Part shown: positions 42,370-51,337 of the stretch, piece by piece
How positions within the stretch are numbered: position 1 is the stretch's first letter
Layout of the letters: the number at the start of each line of letters is the position of its first letter
Source: Rhizobium sp. CF080
GTDB lineage: Bacteria > Pseudomonadota > Alphaproteobacteria > Rhizobiales > Rhizobiaceae
Length of the DNA: 64,000 bases
Direction: 5' to 3'
Assembly: GCF_000282095.2 (NCBI RefSeq)
Contig: NZ_AKKC02000004.1
Span: 806,001 to 870,000, forward strand
Program-made: the position numbers and the translations under genes
Notes under the pieces: generated by a model
Seen by the model: the letters and a program-made list of their open reading frames with translations, nothing else
Database searches by the model: none
Told to the model about the DNA's origin: nothing

Positions 42370-44144
42370 GCCGGAACCTCCCGTGTGACGCCGCCGCTTG
42401 CCGGCACCGTCTGCGGAATGAAGTCCTCGGCCGCTCCCGGCACGCTGTAGTCATAGGCCCAGCGATAGACCACCGGCAAATCCTTGCCCCAGTTGCCGTG
42501 CACGGGTGGCGTTTGCGGCGTCTGCCATTCCAGCGTCGTTGCCCGCCATGGATTACCGCCTGCCTCCTTGCCCCGGAAAAGGCTCCAGACCAGATTGAAC
42601 AGGAAGACCATCTGTCCGGCCCCGACGATCAGCGCCATGACGGTAATGAAGATGTTCAGCGTATGGGCCGAAGGCGGAACGAAGGCCGTCTCTCCAAGCT
42701 CGAAGTAGCGGCGCGGCACACCGAGCAGGCCGAGGTAATGCATTGGGAAGAAGATCGCATAGGTGCCGAGGAAGGTGGTCCAGAAATGGATCTGGCCGAG
42801 CGTCTCGTTCAGCATGCGTCCGGTCACCTTCGGATACCAGTGATAGATCGCCCCGAAGATGACGAGGATCGGTGCTACCCCCATGACCATGTGGAAATGC
42901 GCGACGACGAACATCGTATCCGACAGTGGCACGTCGACGACGACATTGCCGAGGAACAGGCCCGTCAGGCCGCCATTGACGAAGGTGACGATGAAGGCGA
43001 GCGCAAAGAGCATCGGCAGCGTCAGGTGGATGTCGCCGCGCCACAGCGTCAGCACCCAGTTGTAGACCTTGATCGCCGTCGGGATGGCGATGATCAGCGT
43101 CGTGGTGGCGAAGAAGAAACCGAAGGCCGGGTTCATGCCGCTGACATACATGTGGTGCGCCCAGACGATGAAGCTGAGCGCGCCGATGATGACGATCGCC
43201 CAGACCATCATGCGATAGCCGAATATGTTTTTGCGCGCATGTGTGCTGATCAGGTCCGAGACGATGCCGAAGGCCGGCAGGGCGACGATATAGACCTCCG
43301 GATGTCCGAAGAACCAGAACAGGTGCTGGAACAGGATCGGGCTGCCGCCGCCATGCTGCAGCTGTTCGCCCATTTCGACGATGGCGGGCATGAAGAAACT
43401 GGTGCCGAGCAGGCGGTCGAACAGCATCATGACGCAGGCGACGAACAGGGCAGGGAAGGCGAGCAATGCCATCACGGTGGCGGTGAAGATGCCCCAGACG
43501 GTGAGCGGCATGCGCATCAGCGTCATGCCGCGCGCGCGTCCCTGCAGCACGGTCACCACATAGTTCAGGCCCCCCATGGTGAAGCCGATGATGAAGACGA
43601 TCAGCGAGGTGAGCATGAGGAGGATGCCCCAGTCCTTGCCGCCCGGTGTGCCGGACAGAACGGCCTGCGGGGGATAGAGCGTCCAGCCGGCCCCTGTGGG
43701 GCCGCCGGGGGCGAAAAAGCCCGCGGCCAGGATCAGTACGGCCAGCAGGTAGATCCAGTAGCTCAGCATATTGGCATAGGGGAACACCATGTCTCGCGCG
43801 CCGACCATCAGCGGAATGAGGTAGTTGCCGAAGCCGCCGAGGAACAGCGCGGTCAGGAGATAGATCACCATGATCATGCCGTGCATGGTGATGAACTGAT
43901 AATAGTGATCGGCATCGATGAAGGTGAAATAACCGGGAAAGGCAAGCTGCAGCCGCATCAGCCAGGAGAGTACCAGCGCCACAAGGCCGATCGAGATGGC
44001 GGTGACCGAATATTGCACCGCAATTATCTTGGCATCCTGGCTGAACACATATTTCGTCCACCAGCTTCTCGGATGATAAAGCTCGACATCCTCGACCTCG
44101 GCGGACGGGATGGCGCCTGCGCTGCCGGATGGAATCTCGACCAT
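42366..44144 (-). CDS. coxN: Cytochrome c oxidase subunit I (CoxN-like, heme-copper oxidase type A)
   Basis: This is the catalytic subunit, 592 residues with twelve helices. Expected ligands are all visible: H88 (ITMHGM, low-spin heme), H281 with E283 and Y285 (GHPEVY, CuB plus cross-linked Tyr and proton-channel Glu), H330-H331 (WAHHMY), and H416/H418 (AHFHMV, heme pair). D118 (GARDMVFP) marks the D-channel. Thus it is an A1-type, proton-pumping oxidase subunit. I start at the ATG at 44144 preceded by GGGAAG; the longer frame is a shadow over the subunit II gene. Confidence 0.92.
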   Translation of the reverse strand: MVEIPSGSAGAIPSAEVEDVELYHPRSWWTKYVFSQDAKIIAVQYSVTAISIGLVALVLSWLMRLQLAFPGYFTFIDADHYYQFITMHGMIMVIYLLTALFLGGFGNYLIPLMVGARDMVFPYANMLSYWIYLLAVLILAAGFFAPGGPTGAGWTLYPPQAVLSGTPGGKDWGILLMLTSLIVFIIGFTMGGLNYVVTVLQGRARGMTLMRMPLTVWGIFTATVMALLAFPALFVACVMMLFDRLLGTSFFMPAIVEMGEQLQHGGGSPILFQHLFWFFGHPEVYIVALPAFGIVSDLISTHARKNIFGYRMMVWAIVIIGALSFIVWAHHMYVSGMNPAFGFFFATTTLIIAIPTAIKVYNWVLTLWRGDIHLTLPMLFALAFIVTFVNGGLTGLFLGNVVVDVPLSDTMFVVAHFHMVMGVAPILVIFGAIYHWYPKVTGRMLNETLGQIHFWTTFLGTYAIFFPMHYLGLLGVPRRYFELGETAFVPPSAHTLNIFITVMALIVGAGQMVFLFNLVWSLFRGKEAGGNPWRATTLEWQTPQTPPVHGNWGKDLPVVYRWAYDYSVPGAAEDFIPQTVPASGGVTREVPA

Positions 44145-44170
44145 GATGTCTCTTCCCTTTCCCCGTCGGT

Positions 44171-44989
44171 TCAGTTTGCCGGTGGCGGCTCTCCCGATGA
44201 CGCCATAAGCTGGGTGAATGTCTGCTGCTGGCCGAGCCAGGTCTGGTAGTCCGCATCCTCTTCGACGATGACGGTCCCGCGCATTTGCCCATGGCCGACG
44301 CCGCAGAGTTCGGCGCAGAGAATCTCGAAGCTTCCCGTCCGCGTCGGCGTGAACCAGAAATAGGTGATCATGCCGGGTATCATGTCCATCTTGGCGCGGA
44401 ATTCCGGCACATAGAAATCGTGGAGGACATCGATGGAGCGCAGCAATATACGCACCGGCTTGCCGATCGGCAGATGCAGCTCGCCGCCCTCGATGATCAC
44501 GTCGTCGAGGCCGCTTGCGTCGTTCTTGTTCAGGCCGAGCGGATTGTCGGGGCTCACGTCGCGCGTCTCCGCGCGGCCGAGCTTTCCGTCCGCGCCGGGC
44601 AGGCGGAAGCTCCACAGCCACTGCTGGCTGACGACCTCGACTGGCACGGCATCGTCAGGCACGGTGATGAACTGGTTCCATACCACCAGGCCGGGGGCCA
44701 GCATTGCCGCGACGCCGACCGCCGTTCCCCCTGCCAGCAGCCATTCCAGCCTGCGGTTTTCAGGCTCGTAGGCCGCCTGGTTTCCTGGCTTGTGCCGGAA
44801 GCGAAAGACGCAATAGGCCATGAACGAAACCACCGCCACGAAGACGATGCCGGTGATCCAGAAGGTGATGACGAGCGTGCTGTCGATATAGGTCCAGTTG
44901 GAGGCGATCGGCGTCCACCACCACGGGCTCAGCACATGGAACAGCACGGAGCCGACAACAATCAAAACGAGAATCAGCACAACAGCCAT
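44171..44989 (-). CDS. coxM: Cytochrome c oxidase subunit II (CoxM-like)
   Basis: This 272-residue subunit has an unusually placed pair of N-terminal helices (residues 2-22 and 40-62) and a further hydrophobic segment near 85-105, then the periplasmic cupredoxin domain. The CuA site is complete: H190 (VLHDFY), C225, C229, H233 and M236 (CAELCGVGHGQM). No heme c domain is fused, so an external cytochrome c should donate electrons; a candidate gene lies just upstream. GGAGG precedes the ATG at 44989. Confidence 0.9.
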   Translation of the reverse strand: MAVVLILVLIVVGSVLFHVLSPWWWTPIASNWTYIDSTLVITFWITGIVFVAVVSFMAYCVFRFRHKPGNQAAYEPENRRLEWLLAGGTAVGVAAMLAPGLVVWNQFITVPDDAVPVEVVSQQWLWSFRLPGADGKLGRAETRDVSPDNPLGLNKNDASGLDDVIIEGGELHLPIGKPVRILLRSIDVLHDFYVPEFRAKMDMIPGMITYFWFTPTRTGSFEILCAELCGVGHGQMRGTVIVEEDADYQTWLGQQQTFTQLMASSGEPPPAN

Positions 44990-45119
44990 TTCCGCTCCTC
45001 CCTGAGCAGGTCGACCGTGAAACCGCATTCCGCAAAAATACCGGGTTATTATCGCACGAATGGAAAAGATGGGCAATTACTGCAATTTAGGCATGTCCAG
45101 CCGGGGGCCTTTCGGCCGG

Positions 45120-45509
45120 TTACTGGGAATATTGCTTGAGATAGGCGATGAGATTTGTGATCTCCTGCTCGTCCTTCACGCCGACGAAGGCCATCTTGGT
45201 GCCCTTCACCTTCGCTTTTGGATTGTGCAGATAGTCGCGCAGCGCCGCCTCGTCCCAGACGAGGCCGCCGTCTCCGGCCTCTTTCATCCCGGTCGAATAG
45301 GCGAAATTAGGATGGGTTCCGGCCTTTCGGCCGAACAGCTTGTTCAATGACGGGCCGACCTTGTTCGTATCGGAATCGACGATATGACAGGTGGCGCATT
45401 TCTTGAAAACGGTGGCGCCCGCCGTCGCGTCACCTTCCTGAGCTCGGGCATCAAACGACGAAACGGCGACGATGGACGCGCCGATCAACAGAACAACACG
45501 ATAGGTCAT
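45120..45509 (-). CDS. Class I cytochrome c
   Basis: This soluble periplasmic electron carrier of about 129 residues has a signal peptide ending ARA-QE, the heme-binding motif CATCH (C38, C41, H42) and the distal ligand M106 (GTKMAF), with the cytochrome c2-type FGRKAGTHPNFAYS segment. It is 131 bases upstream of the cox operon on the same strand and is the likely donor to the CuA site. The start at 45509 is favoured by GAGG; a TTG at 45530 gives seven more residues. Confidence 0.88.
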   Translation of the reverse strand: MTYRVVLLIGASIVAVSSFDARAQEGDATAGATVFKKCATCHIVDSDTNKVGPSLNKLFGRKAGTHPNFAYSTGMKEAGDGGLVWDEAALRDYLHNPKAKVKGTKMAFVGVKDEQEITNLIAYLKQYSQ

Positions 45510-45708
45510 GGCAAACCTCATCCTCCTCAAGGTTGCCCAATCGCCCCATCATCCACCGCCATCCGCGTGCGGATATGTTTGCGATCACTAAAAGAGTAGT
45601 CCTCCGGGTTGGCAAGTCAACCGGCGTCACCAGCGGTTCGCCGATCATATTTCGATCTCCAGATGCCGCGGCGCGAACCGCGGCGTCAAAACCTCATTCG
45701 TGCGTTGA

Positions 45709-45906
45709 TGCATCGACGATACCTGGCATGGCGAGATTGATGTTGGATTTGTCGGTAAACCCGATCCATTGGCCAATTCGATCGGGCTGAAGGGGCTGGG
45801 TGAAGTCGCGAGGGTGCGCGCATCGGCGGCAATCGGGAAGGCGGTCTTCCGTGCCACGGGAAAGCGTTTTAGCGAACTGCCGATCCGAACGGCGGCTGTC
45901 ACCTGA
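45709..45906 (+). pseudogene. C-terminal relic of a xanthine dehydrogenase-type molybdopterin subunit
   Basis: A 65-codon open stretch with no start codon reads EIDVGFVGKPDPLAN, then GLKGLGEVARVRA, then AVFRATGKRFSELPI and a stop at 45904-45906. This is the usual C-terminal end of the large subunit of xanthine dehydrogenase/aldehyde oxidase, including the K-G-x-G-E motif with the catalytic Glu. An in-frame stop at 45706-45708 and unrelated sequence upstream show that the rest of the gene is gone. It overlaps the end of the hypothetical gene on the other strand. Confidence 0.65.
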
Positions 45907-46477
45907 TCACGTCCACGATAGCCACCACCGCAGATCTCCCCACCCCGAGAGCCCGCCTCGAAACATTCGTCGCGCCCGAGAGAAGCCTGCCACCGCGTTC
46001 AAGGGCCGCCTCTGCGACGCTTGACCGTTCCACCACCACAGCGCCGCCGTCGTCATAGTTATCAGCGAACGACGTAACTCCTTTGGGAGGGACCAGATTG
46101 GATAAAACCAACGGATCGCGTGACTCACAGGCCGGTCGGCACCTGTCGTAACGTGTAACAGGCGGCCGCTTTACGTCATGCGCCTCTTTTCGGAGGATGG
46201 TCGGGACAGGCACCGCCGCCGCGGCGACCCTGGCTTGGGCTTTAGGTTGCGGGGCCTGCGGAAGGATTGCCAGGATATCGTCCTTCTCTGGCCTGATCGG
46301 GACAGCCTGCCTCGTCTGCACCACGACAGGCGGAGGAACCGGGCGATTGCTTTCGATCTCGTTTCGACCGGACCACCAGACCGCGGTCAGACCGATTCCG
46401 ATAACAGCGACGACTGTGGTGGCCTTCTCCGGAAGGCGGGAGGTCTCGAAAAGCACAGTTTTGACGGCACGCGACAT
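45899..46477 (-). CDS. Membrane-anchored hypothetical protein
   Basis: I do not recognise this 192-residue protein. It has a short cytoplasmic N-terminus, one predicted helix at about residues 18-37 (VVAVIGIGLTAVWWSG), a proline-rich stretch (PVPPPVVVQ) and a C-terminal part with RCRPACESRDPL and an Ala/Arg-rich helix. It starts at the ATG at 46477 with GAGG upstream and runs into the XDH relic at its 3' end, which raises the chance that its tail is newly acquired or degraded. It stands alone between the cytochrome c and aldolase genes. Confidence 0.55.
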   Translation of the reverse strand: MSRAVKTVLFETSRLPEKATTVVAVIGIGLTAVWWSGRNEIESNRPVPPPVVVQTRQAVPIRPEKDDILAILPQAPQPKAQARVAAAAVPVPTILRKEAHDVKRPPVTRYDRCRPACESRDPLVLSNLVPPKGVTSFADNYDDGGAVVVERSSVAEAALERGGRLLSGATNVSRRALGVGRSAVVAIVDVIR

Positions 46478-46707
46478 GGTGTGATCCTCGTTGTCTCGTT
46501 TAGCGCGGAGCATAGCTTCCATTCAAACGTGACGGATTCCGCCCTGAAACATGGCTGGACTGCGGCTATTGATTTTAAAATGTTGCAAGTGCTGCCCACT
46601 GCTCCGGCTTGGAGAGTCGGACCTTGTAATTGCGATCGTATCCGCTGAGCCACATTGTCTACCTTGGGGTTCACGACCGACCGGCGATCAAGGCCGAGGA
46701 TCGGCAC

Positions 46708-47430
46708 CTATTGCCTCGCGTCTTCCGCCCTCTTTTTCCAGTAGTCCCACGCGCGCCCATAACCCTCACCCGGAAGAGCATTTTCCAATCGCGAATTGAT
46801 CGTGTCGATCTCACCGGCCGTCAGATAAGTCACCTCGCCAAGCCCGATGGCCTTCATCTGAAGATCGGCATTGGCCTCCAGATAGACGGCATTGTAGACG
46901 ACGCCGTGCACCGACGTCCCGACGACCGTCGATCCGTGGCCGCGCATCAGCACCGCCCGATCCTTCGCCAGGATTGTCGCCAGGTCATCTCCCATCGCGA
47001 CGTTGGAAACCAGGAGATTGGTATCGCCGAATGCGGATTGCGCGTCCCACACGCGAACCTCGTGGCCGATGCAGGCGCAGCTGTGGACGACCGGCCTCAG
47101 GCGCATTTTCGTAATGCTGAACGGTACCACCGAGCGGCTGTGGCTGTGCACCACGGCCTGCACGTCCGGCCTTGCCTTGTAGATGCTGCCGTGGATGAAG
47201 CGTTCGAGATAGGGCTTGCGCGTGTCGCCGTTCAAAGGCGTGCCGTCCAGTGCAAACGTCATGATATCCTCTGCCGTGATCAACTCGGGCGCGCGCGCCC
47301 GGGACAGGAGATAGGCGTTCGGATCATCCGGATGCCGTGCGCTGATATGCCCGAAGGCATCGACGACGCCTTCGTTGGCCAGGATGTGGTTTGCGGTGAC
47401 GATATCGTCGATAAGTTCGCTCAGGGACAT
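46708..47430 (-). CDS. Class II aldolase/adducin-family protein
   Basis: This 240-residue Zn enzyme of the fuculose-aldolase type has E76 (LERFIHG), H95/H97 (VVHSHS) and the later LMRGHGSTVVG His. Members are aldolases, epimerases or decarboxylases; some act as decarboxylases on dihydroxyphthalate-type aromatics. I start at 47430 (GTGAG upstream), 7 bases after the aldehyde dehydrogenase stop. It is the last gene of the minus arm of the locus, and a close paralog is cut by the right window edge (63593 on). Confidence 0.85.
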   Translation of the reverse strand: MSLSELIDDIVTANHILANEGVVDAFGHISARHPDDPNAYLLSRARAPELITAEDIMTFALDGTPLNGDTRKPYLERFIHGSIYKARPDVQAVVHSHSRSVVPFSITKMRLRPVVHSCACIGHEVRVWDAQSAFGDTNLLVSNVAMGDDLATILAKDRAVLMRGHGSTVVGTSVHGVVYNAVYLEANADLQMKAIGLGEVTYLTAGEIDTINSRLENALPGEGYGRAWDYWKKRAEDARQ

Positions 47431-47437
47431 GTCATAC

Positions 47438-48922
47438 TCACGCTGCTGGCATTTCCGATTGGGGTGCGGGATGAAACTTGATGTGGACATGCTTGATCTG
47501 CGTGTAGTCGAGCAGTTCGTCTATGCTCTCCTCTCGGCCGAGCCCGGACTGCTTGTACCCGCCGAACGGCGCGCCGATGAAATGTCTGGTCGTTTCGTTG
47601 ACCCAGACGAAGCCTGCCTCTACGGCGGAAATCATCCGGTGTGCCCGGTGCAGATCGTTGGTCCAGATCGAGCAGGTGAGGCCGTATTCGACCGAATTGA
47701 CATCCGAAACGAGCTGCTGCTCGTCGTTCCACCGGAAGACCGATAGGATGGGTCCGAAAATCTCTTCGCGGGCGATCGTCATCGACAGGTCGACATCGGC
47801 GAAGATCGTCGGTTCGATGAAGCATCCGTCCTTCAGCAGCGGATCGTCCGGGTGCTTGCCGCCGGCGATCAGCCTTGCGCCTTCGCGGTGGGCGATCTCG
47901 ATATAATTCATCACCCGGTCGTATTGGCGCCGGTCGATCAGCGAGCCCATCACCGTCTCCGGCTTGGTCGGCAGGCCGGGACGCACATCGGCGACCTTGC
48001 GTTTCAGGTGCTCCAGCACGTCCTCGTAAATCGTCTCATGGATGAAGGCGCGGCTGGTGGAGCCGCAGGACTGCCCGGCCCAGGTGAAATTCATGCCACC
48101 GACCATGGCAGAGGCGACCGCGGCCGGATCGGCGTCGTCGAAGGCGATCAGGGCGTTCTTGCCGCCGAGTTCCAGCTGGACGGGCCGGATGCGCTCGGCG
48201 GCGGCGCGCAGCACGGCTCTTCCGGTCTGCACGCTGCCGGTGAGCGCGATCCTGGCGATGTCCGGGTGGCTTGTGAGCCGTGCCCCTGCCTCCGATCCGC
48301 CGGCGACGATGTTGAGGACGCCGGGCGGCAGGATGTCGGCGATGATCTCGGCAAAGCGCAAGGCGGAGAGGGGGGCCTGTTCCGGTGGCTTGACCACGAC
48401 GGTATTGCCTGCCGCCAGCGGTGCGGCGGATTTCGAGGCGCAGAAGAGGATGGGGTGGTTGAACGGGATGATGCGGGCCACGACGCCCCAGGGTTCGCGG
48501 ATCGTGTAGTTCAGCGAGCCCGGATCGCGAGGGATGCTGTGGCCTTTGATCTCGGTCACGAGGCCGGCGAAATAATCGACCTGCGCGGCGGCAGAAAAGA
48601 CGTCCTGCCGGACGAGCCGCAGCGGATTGCCGCCGTCTTCCGCTTCGATCAACGCCAGTTCGTCGGCATGGTCGCGCAGGGCCTGGGCGATCCTTTTCAG
48701 ATACTGGCCCCGCTCCAGAAGCGGTGTCCGGCTCCAGCCGCGGAAGGCCGTCTTGGCCGCGGCGACCGCGGCATCGACCGATTGAGGGCCGGCATGCAGG
48801 ATTTCGGCGATCTTTTCGCCGGTCGCCGGGCTGATAACCGCGACGCTCCGGGCGTCCGGCGAGCTTTGCCATGTCCCGTTATAGAAGATGCCCTTGAGCG
48901 GGAGCGAAGCGATATCATTCAT
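47438..48922 (-). CDS. NAD(P)-dependent aldehyde dehydrogenase
   Basis: This 494-residue aldehyde dehydrogenase has N155 (PFNHP), K178 (VVVKPPE), E251 (LELGGKN) and the nucleophile C286 (GQSCGST), followed by EIFGPILSVF and the C-terminal PFGGYKQSGLGRE. It converts an aldehyde to the acid. Its start at 48922 overlaps the permease stop. With the ThDP enzyme at the head of the same operon it suggests a keto acid to aldehyde to acid sequence. Confidence 0.92.
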   Translation of the reverse strand: MNDIASLPLKGIFYNGTWQSSPDARSVAVISPATGEKIAEILHAGPQSVDAAVAAAKTAFRGWSRTPLLERGQYLKRIAQALRDHADELALIEAEDGGNPLRLVRQDVFSAAAQVDYFAGLVTEIKGHSIPRDPGSLNYTIREPWGVVARIIPFNHPILFCASKSAAPLAAGNTVVVKPPEQAPLSALRFAEIIADILPPGVLNIVAGGSEAGARLTSHPDIARIALTGSVQTGRAVLRAAAERIRPVQLELGGKNALIAFDDADPAAVASAMVGGMNFTWAGQSCGSTSRAFIHETIYEDVLEHLKRKVADVRPGLPTKPETVMGSLIDRRQYDRVMNYIEIAHREGARLIAGGKHPDDPLLKDGCFIEPTIFADVDLSMTIAREEIFGPILSVFRWNDEQQLVSDVNSVEYGLTCSIWTNDLHRAHRMISAVEAGFVWVNETTRHFIGAPFGGYKQSGLGREESIDELLDYTQIKHVHIKFHPAPQSEMPAA

Positions 48923-49731
48923 GCAAGCGATCCCAGATTGTCGGAGCTGTTCGACCGGCTCCACCGCTCGATCAGAACATTGAGCAGGACGGCGATGGAA
49001 ACGACGACGATGATCAGCGCGTACATGGTCGGCATGTCGAAGCGGTTGTAGGACTGGATCACCATGTAGCCGAGGCCCTTGTTGGAGAGCTTGGTCTCGG
49101 CGAGCAGCGTCCCGATGATCGCCACGCCGAGGCCAAGGCGAATGCCGGTGATCATCGGCACGCGCATGGCCGGCATCAGAATCTTGAACACCATGTGCCT
49201 GGGACGTGCCGAAAAGCTTTTCCCGACGCGGATCAGCACCGGATTGATCTCGCGCATGCCGGCAAGAGTCGAAAGGGCAATCGGGAAGAAGCAGGAAATG
49301 GCGCCCATGGCGATCTTCGATCCCGGCCCGACGCCATAGAGCATGATCAGCACCGAGAAGAAGATGATCTTCGGCGTCGGCCCGAAATAATAGATATAGG
49401 GCTCGTAGGTGCGGGCGAGGAACGGGTTGGCGCCGAGAAGAAGGCCGACGGCAATGCCGAAAACGCTGCCGATCGCCATCGCAGCGGCGATCTCGCCTGC
49501 GGTCACCAGCAGGTTGGCATAGAATGGGGAACCCGACAGCAGCCTGACCAGTGCTGCGGCGAGCGTCGCGATCGAAGGGATGACGTCCTTGAAGAACAGC
49601 CCGGAATGACTGGCTCCCTCCCACAGTGCCAGCATCACGACAATGATCGCAATGCGGATCGCCATGACCTTCGCCCTGTCGGTCGCAAGCAAGCCGCTCC
49701 GGGCCTCGACGCCTATCTTTGCGTAAGCCAT
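48919..49731 (-). CDS. ABC transporter permease, SsuC/TauC family
   Basis: This 270-residue membrane subunit has six helices, a GPTPKIIFFSVLIMLYGVG segment and a coupling loop near RPRHMVFKILMPAMRVPM. It overlaps the other permease gene by 19 bases and the aldehyde dehydrogenase by 4. An ATG at 49743 adds four residues. The substrate-binding partner is not in this arm; two NMT1-type binding proteins lie in the plus arm (57021 and 62643). Confidence 0.87.
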   Translation of the reverse strand: MAYAKIGVEARSGLLATDRAKVMAIRIAIIVVMLALWEGASHSGLFFKDVIPSIATLAAALVRLLSGSPFYANLLVTAGEIAAAMAIGSVFGIAVGLLLGANPFLARTYEPYIYYFGPTPKIIFFSVLIMLYGVGPGSKIAMGAISCFFPIALSTLAGMREINPVLIRVGKSFSARPRHMVFKILMPAMRVPMITGIRLGLGVAIIGTLLAETKLSNKGLGYMVIQSYNRFDMPTMYALIIVVVSIAVLLNVLIERWSRSNSSDNLGSLA

Positions 49732-50477
49732 TTCTCGATCCATTCGGTAAGCGTGAAGGCAAGCATGCTGACGGCGATCACGAAGATGATCGCGGCATAG
49801 GTGCCGGCGAGATCGTAACGTTCGGCAAGCTCGTTGATCAGCTGGCCAAGCCCGCCGAAATTGATCAGGAACTCCACGCCGACGATCTTCACCAATGCGA
49901 AGATCAGGCCGAGCCGGATGCCGACAAAGATGCTGGGGATTGCCGAGGGCACCATGATCCGCCAGAAGATCTGGCGGCGCGTCATGCTGTAGGCACGCCC
50001 GACATTGATGAGCACCTTGCGCGTCGCGGCAAGGCCATCGACCGTCTTCAGCACCACCGGCGGAATGCTGCCGATGACCGCAAGCGCCACGATGGCGCTG
50101 GCATTACGGCCAAAGAGCACCAGGAAAAGCGGGTAGGCGAGCACGATGGGTGCTGCGGCAAGCGCGCTGAACCAGCTTTCCGTCGCCTTGCGGACGAGGG
50201 GATTGCGCTGCAGCAGCACGCCGAGCGGCACGCCGATCGCGACGATCAGTACCAGCGAAGCCAGCGTCTCTCCGGCGGTGACCAGGAAGCGCTGGAACAC
50301 GGCCTCCTCGCGGATGATCCTCGGGATCGCCGCGAAGACGTCGGACGGGTAGGGCATGATATGCGGATTGAGGATTTCCGCCCGAAGCAGAAGCTCCACG
50401 ATGGCAACCGCCGCCGCCAGGGAGGCGATGCCGGTTGCCGCGGGGAGGAAACGGTCGGATCTGAGAAGCGACGCCAT
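49713..50477 (-). CDS. ABC transporter permease, SsuC/TauC family
   Basis: This 254-residue membrane subunit has six helices, an AAAPIVLAYPLFLVLFG segment and a coupling loop near TRRQIFWRIMVPSAIPSIF. It starts just after the ATPase stop. It differs clearly from the following permease, so the importer has two unlike channel halves, as in the pyrimidine island. Confidence 0.87.
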   Translation of the reverse strand: MASLLRSDRFLPAATGIASLAAAVAIVELLLRAEILNPHIMPYPSDVFAAIPRIIREEAVFQRFLVTAGETLASLVLIVAIGVPLGVLLQRNPLVRKATESWFSALAAAPIVLAYPLFLVLFGRNASAIVALAVIGSIPPVVLKTVDGLAATRKVLINVGRAYSMTRRQIFWRIMVPSAIPSIFVGIRLGLIFALVKIVGVEFLINFGGLGQLINELAERYDLAGTYAAIIFVIAVSMLAFTLTEWIEKWLTQR

Positions 50478-50478
50478 G

Positions 50479-51333
50479 TTACCGCCTCGCGCTTTCCGCA
50501 TCCGACATGCCGCGCGTCGCTTCCTCGCGAAGATCGGCCCAGATTTCGGCGACATAGCGGCCGAAGGCCTCGCTGCCCACCACGTCGGCGGTGCGCGGCC
50601 GGTCGAGCTTGATGTCGAGGATCCGTTTTACCCGACCGGGGCGGTAGGTCATGATCAGGATGCGGTCAGAAAGCTGCACGGCCTCGCTGAGGTTGTGGGT
50701 GATGAGCAGGGTGGTTTGCTTCAGCCGCTGCTGGATCTCCATCACCTTTTCGCCGAGCAGCAGCTTGGTCTGTTCGTCGAGCGCGGCGAATGGTTCGTCC
50801 ATCAAGAGGATGCGCGGTTCGTAGGCAAGCGTGCGGGCAATCGCGACGCGCTGCCGCATGCCGCCGGAAAGCTGCGCCGGCATGTGTCTTTCGAAGCCGG
50901 AGAGCCCCACCATGTCGATGAAGTGGCGCGCCCGGTCGAGGCGCTCGCTCTTGCCCATCCCCTTGAGCTCCAGAGGGAAGGCGACGTTGTCGATGACGTT
51001 GCGCCAGGGAAAGGTCGATTCCTCCTGGAAGACCATGCCGATCGATTCATGCGAGCCGGCGATCTTCGATCCGTCGATCCTGACCTCTCCCTCATAGTGA
51101 CCGAGAAGCCCGCCGATGATGTTGAAGAGGGTGGACTTGCCGCATCCGGAAGGCCCGATGACGGTAAACACCTCGCCGGGCCGAACCGAGAAGGAGACAT
51201 CGTCCACCGCCGTGACGCTCTGCTCGCCCAGATTGAATTTCATCGATACCCGCTCGACGACCAGTACGGGATCAGGCTCCGGCTTGGATACCTCGTTCAC
51301 GTCGATCCGGTTCATGGATGCTGCAACCTTCAT
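50479..51333 (-). CDS. ABC transporter ATP-binding protein, SsuB/TauB family
   Basis: This 284-residue ATPase has Walker A GPSGCGKST, Q-loop VFQEESTFPW, signature LSGGMRQRVA, Walker B ILLMDEPFAALD and H-loop THNLSEA. It starts at the ATG at 51333, 4 bases past the ThDP enzyme stop, with AAAGG upstream. It energises the two permeases that follow. Confidence 0.9.
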   Translation of the reverse strand: MKVAASMNRIDVNEVSKPEPDPVLVVERVSMKFNLGEQSVTAVDDVSFSVRPGEVFTVIGPSGCGKSTLFNIIGGLLGHYEGEVRIDGSKIAGSHESIGMVFQEESTFPWRNVIDNVAFPLELKGMGKSERLDRARHFIDMVGLSGFERHMPAQLSGGMRQRVAIARTLAYEPRILLMDEPFAALDEQTKLLLGEKVMEIQQRLKQTTLLITHNLSEAVQLSDRILIMTYRPGRVKRILDIKLDRPRTADVVGSEAFGRYVAEIWADLREEATRGMSDAESARR

Positions 51334-51337
51334 GTCC

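Noticed and set aside
42498..44249. Plus-strand open frame of 583 codons
   Set aside because: It is antisense to cytochrome oxidase subunit I, whose metal ligands and length are beyond doubt.
45104..45119. GGCC-tttc-GGCC stem after the cytochrome c gene as a terminator
   Set aside because: The stem is only 4-6 bp and no T-run follows on the minus strand; too weak to annotate.
45645..45902. Minus-strand frame of 85 codons
   Set aside because: It is the antisense of the XDH relic, without SD or family features.
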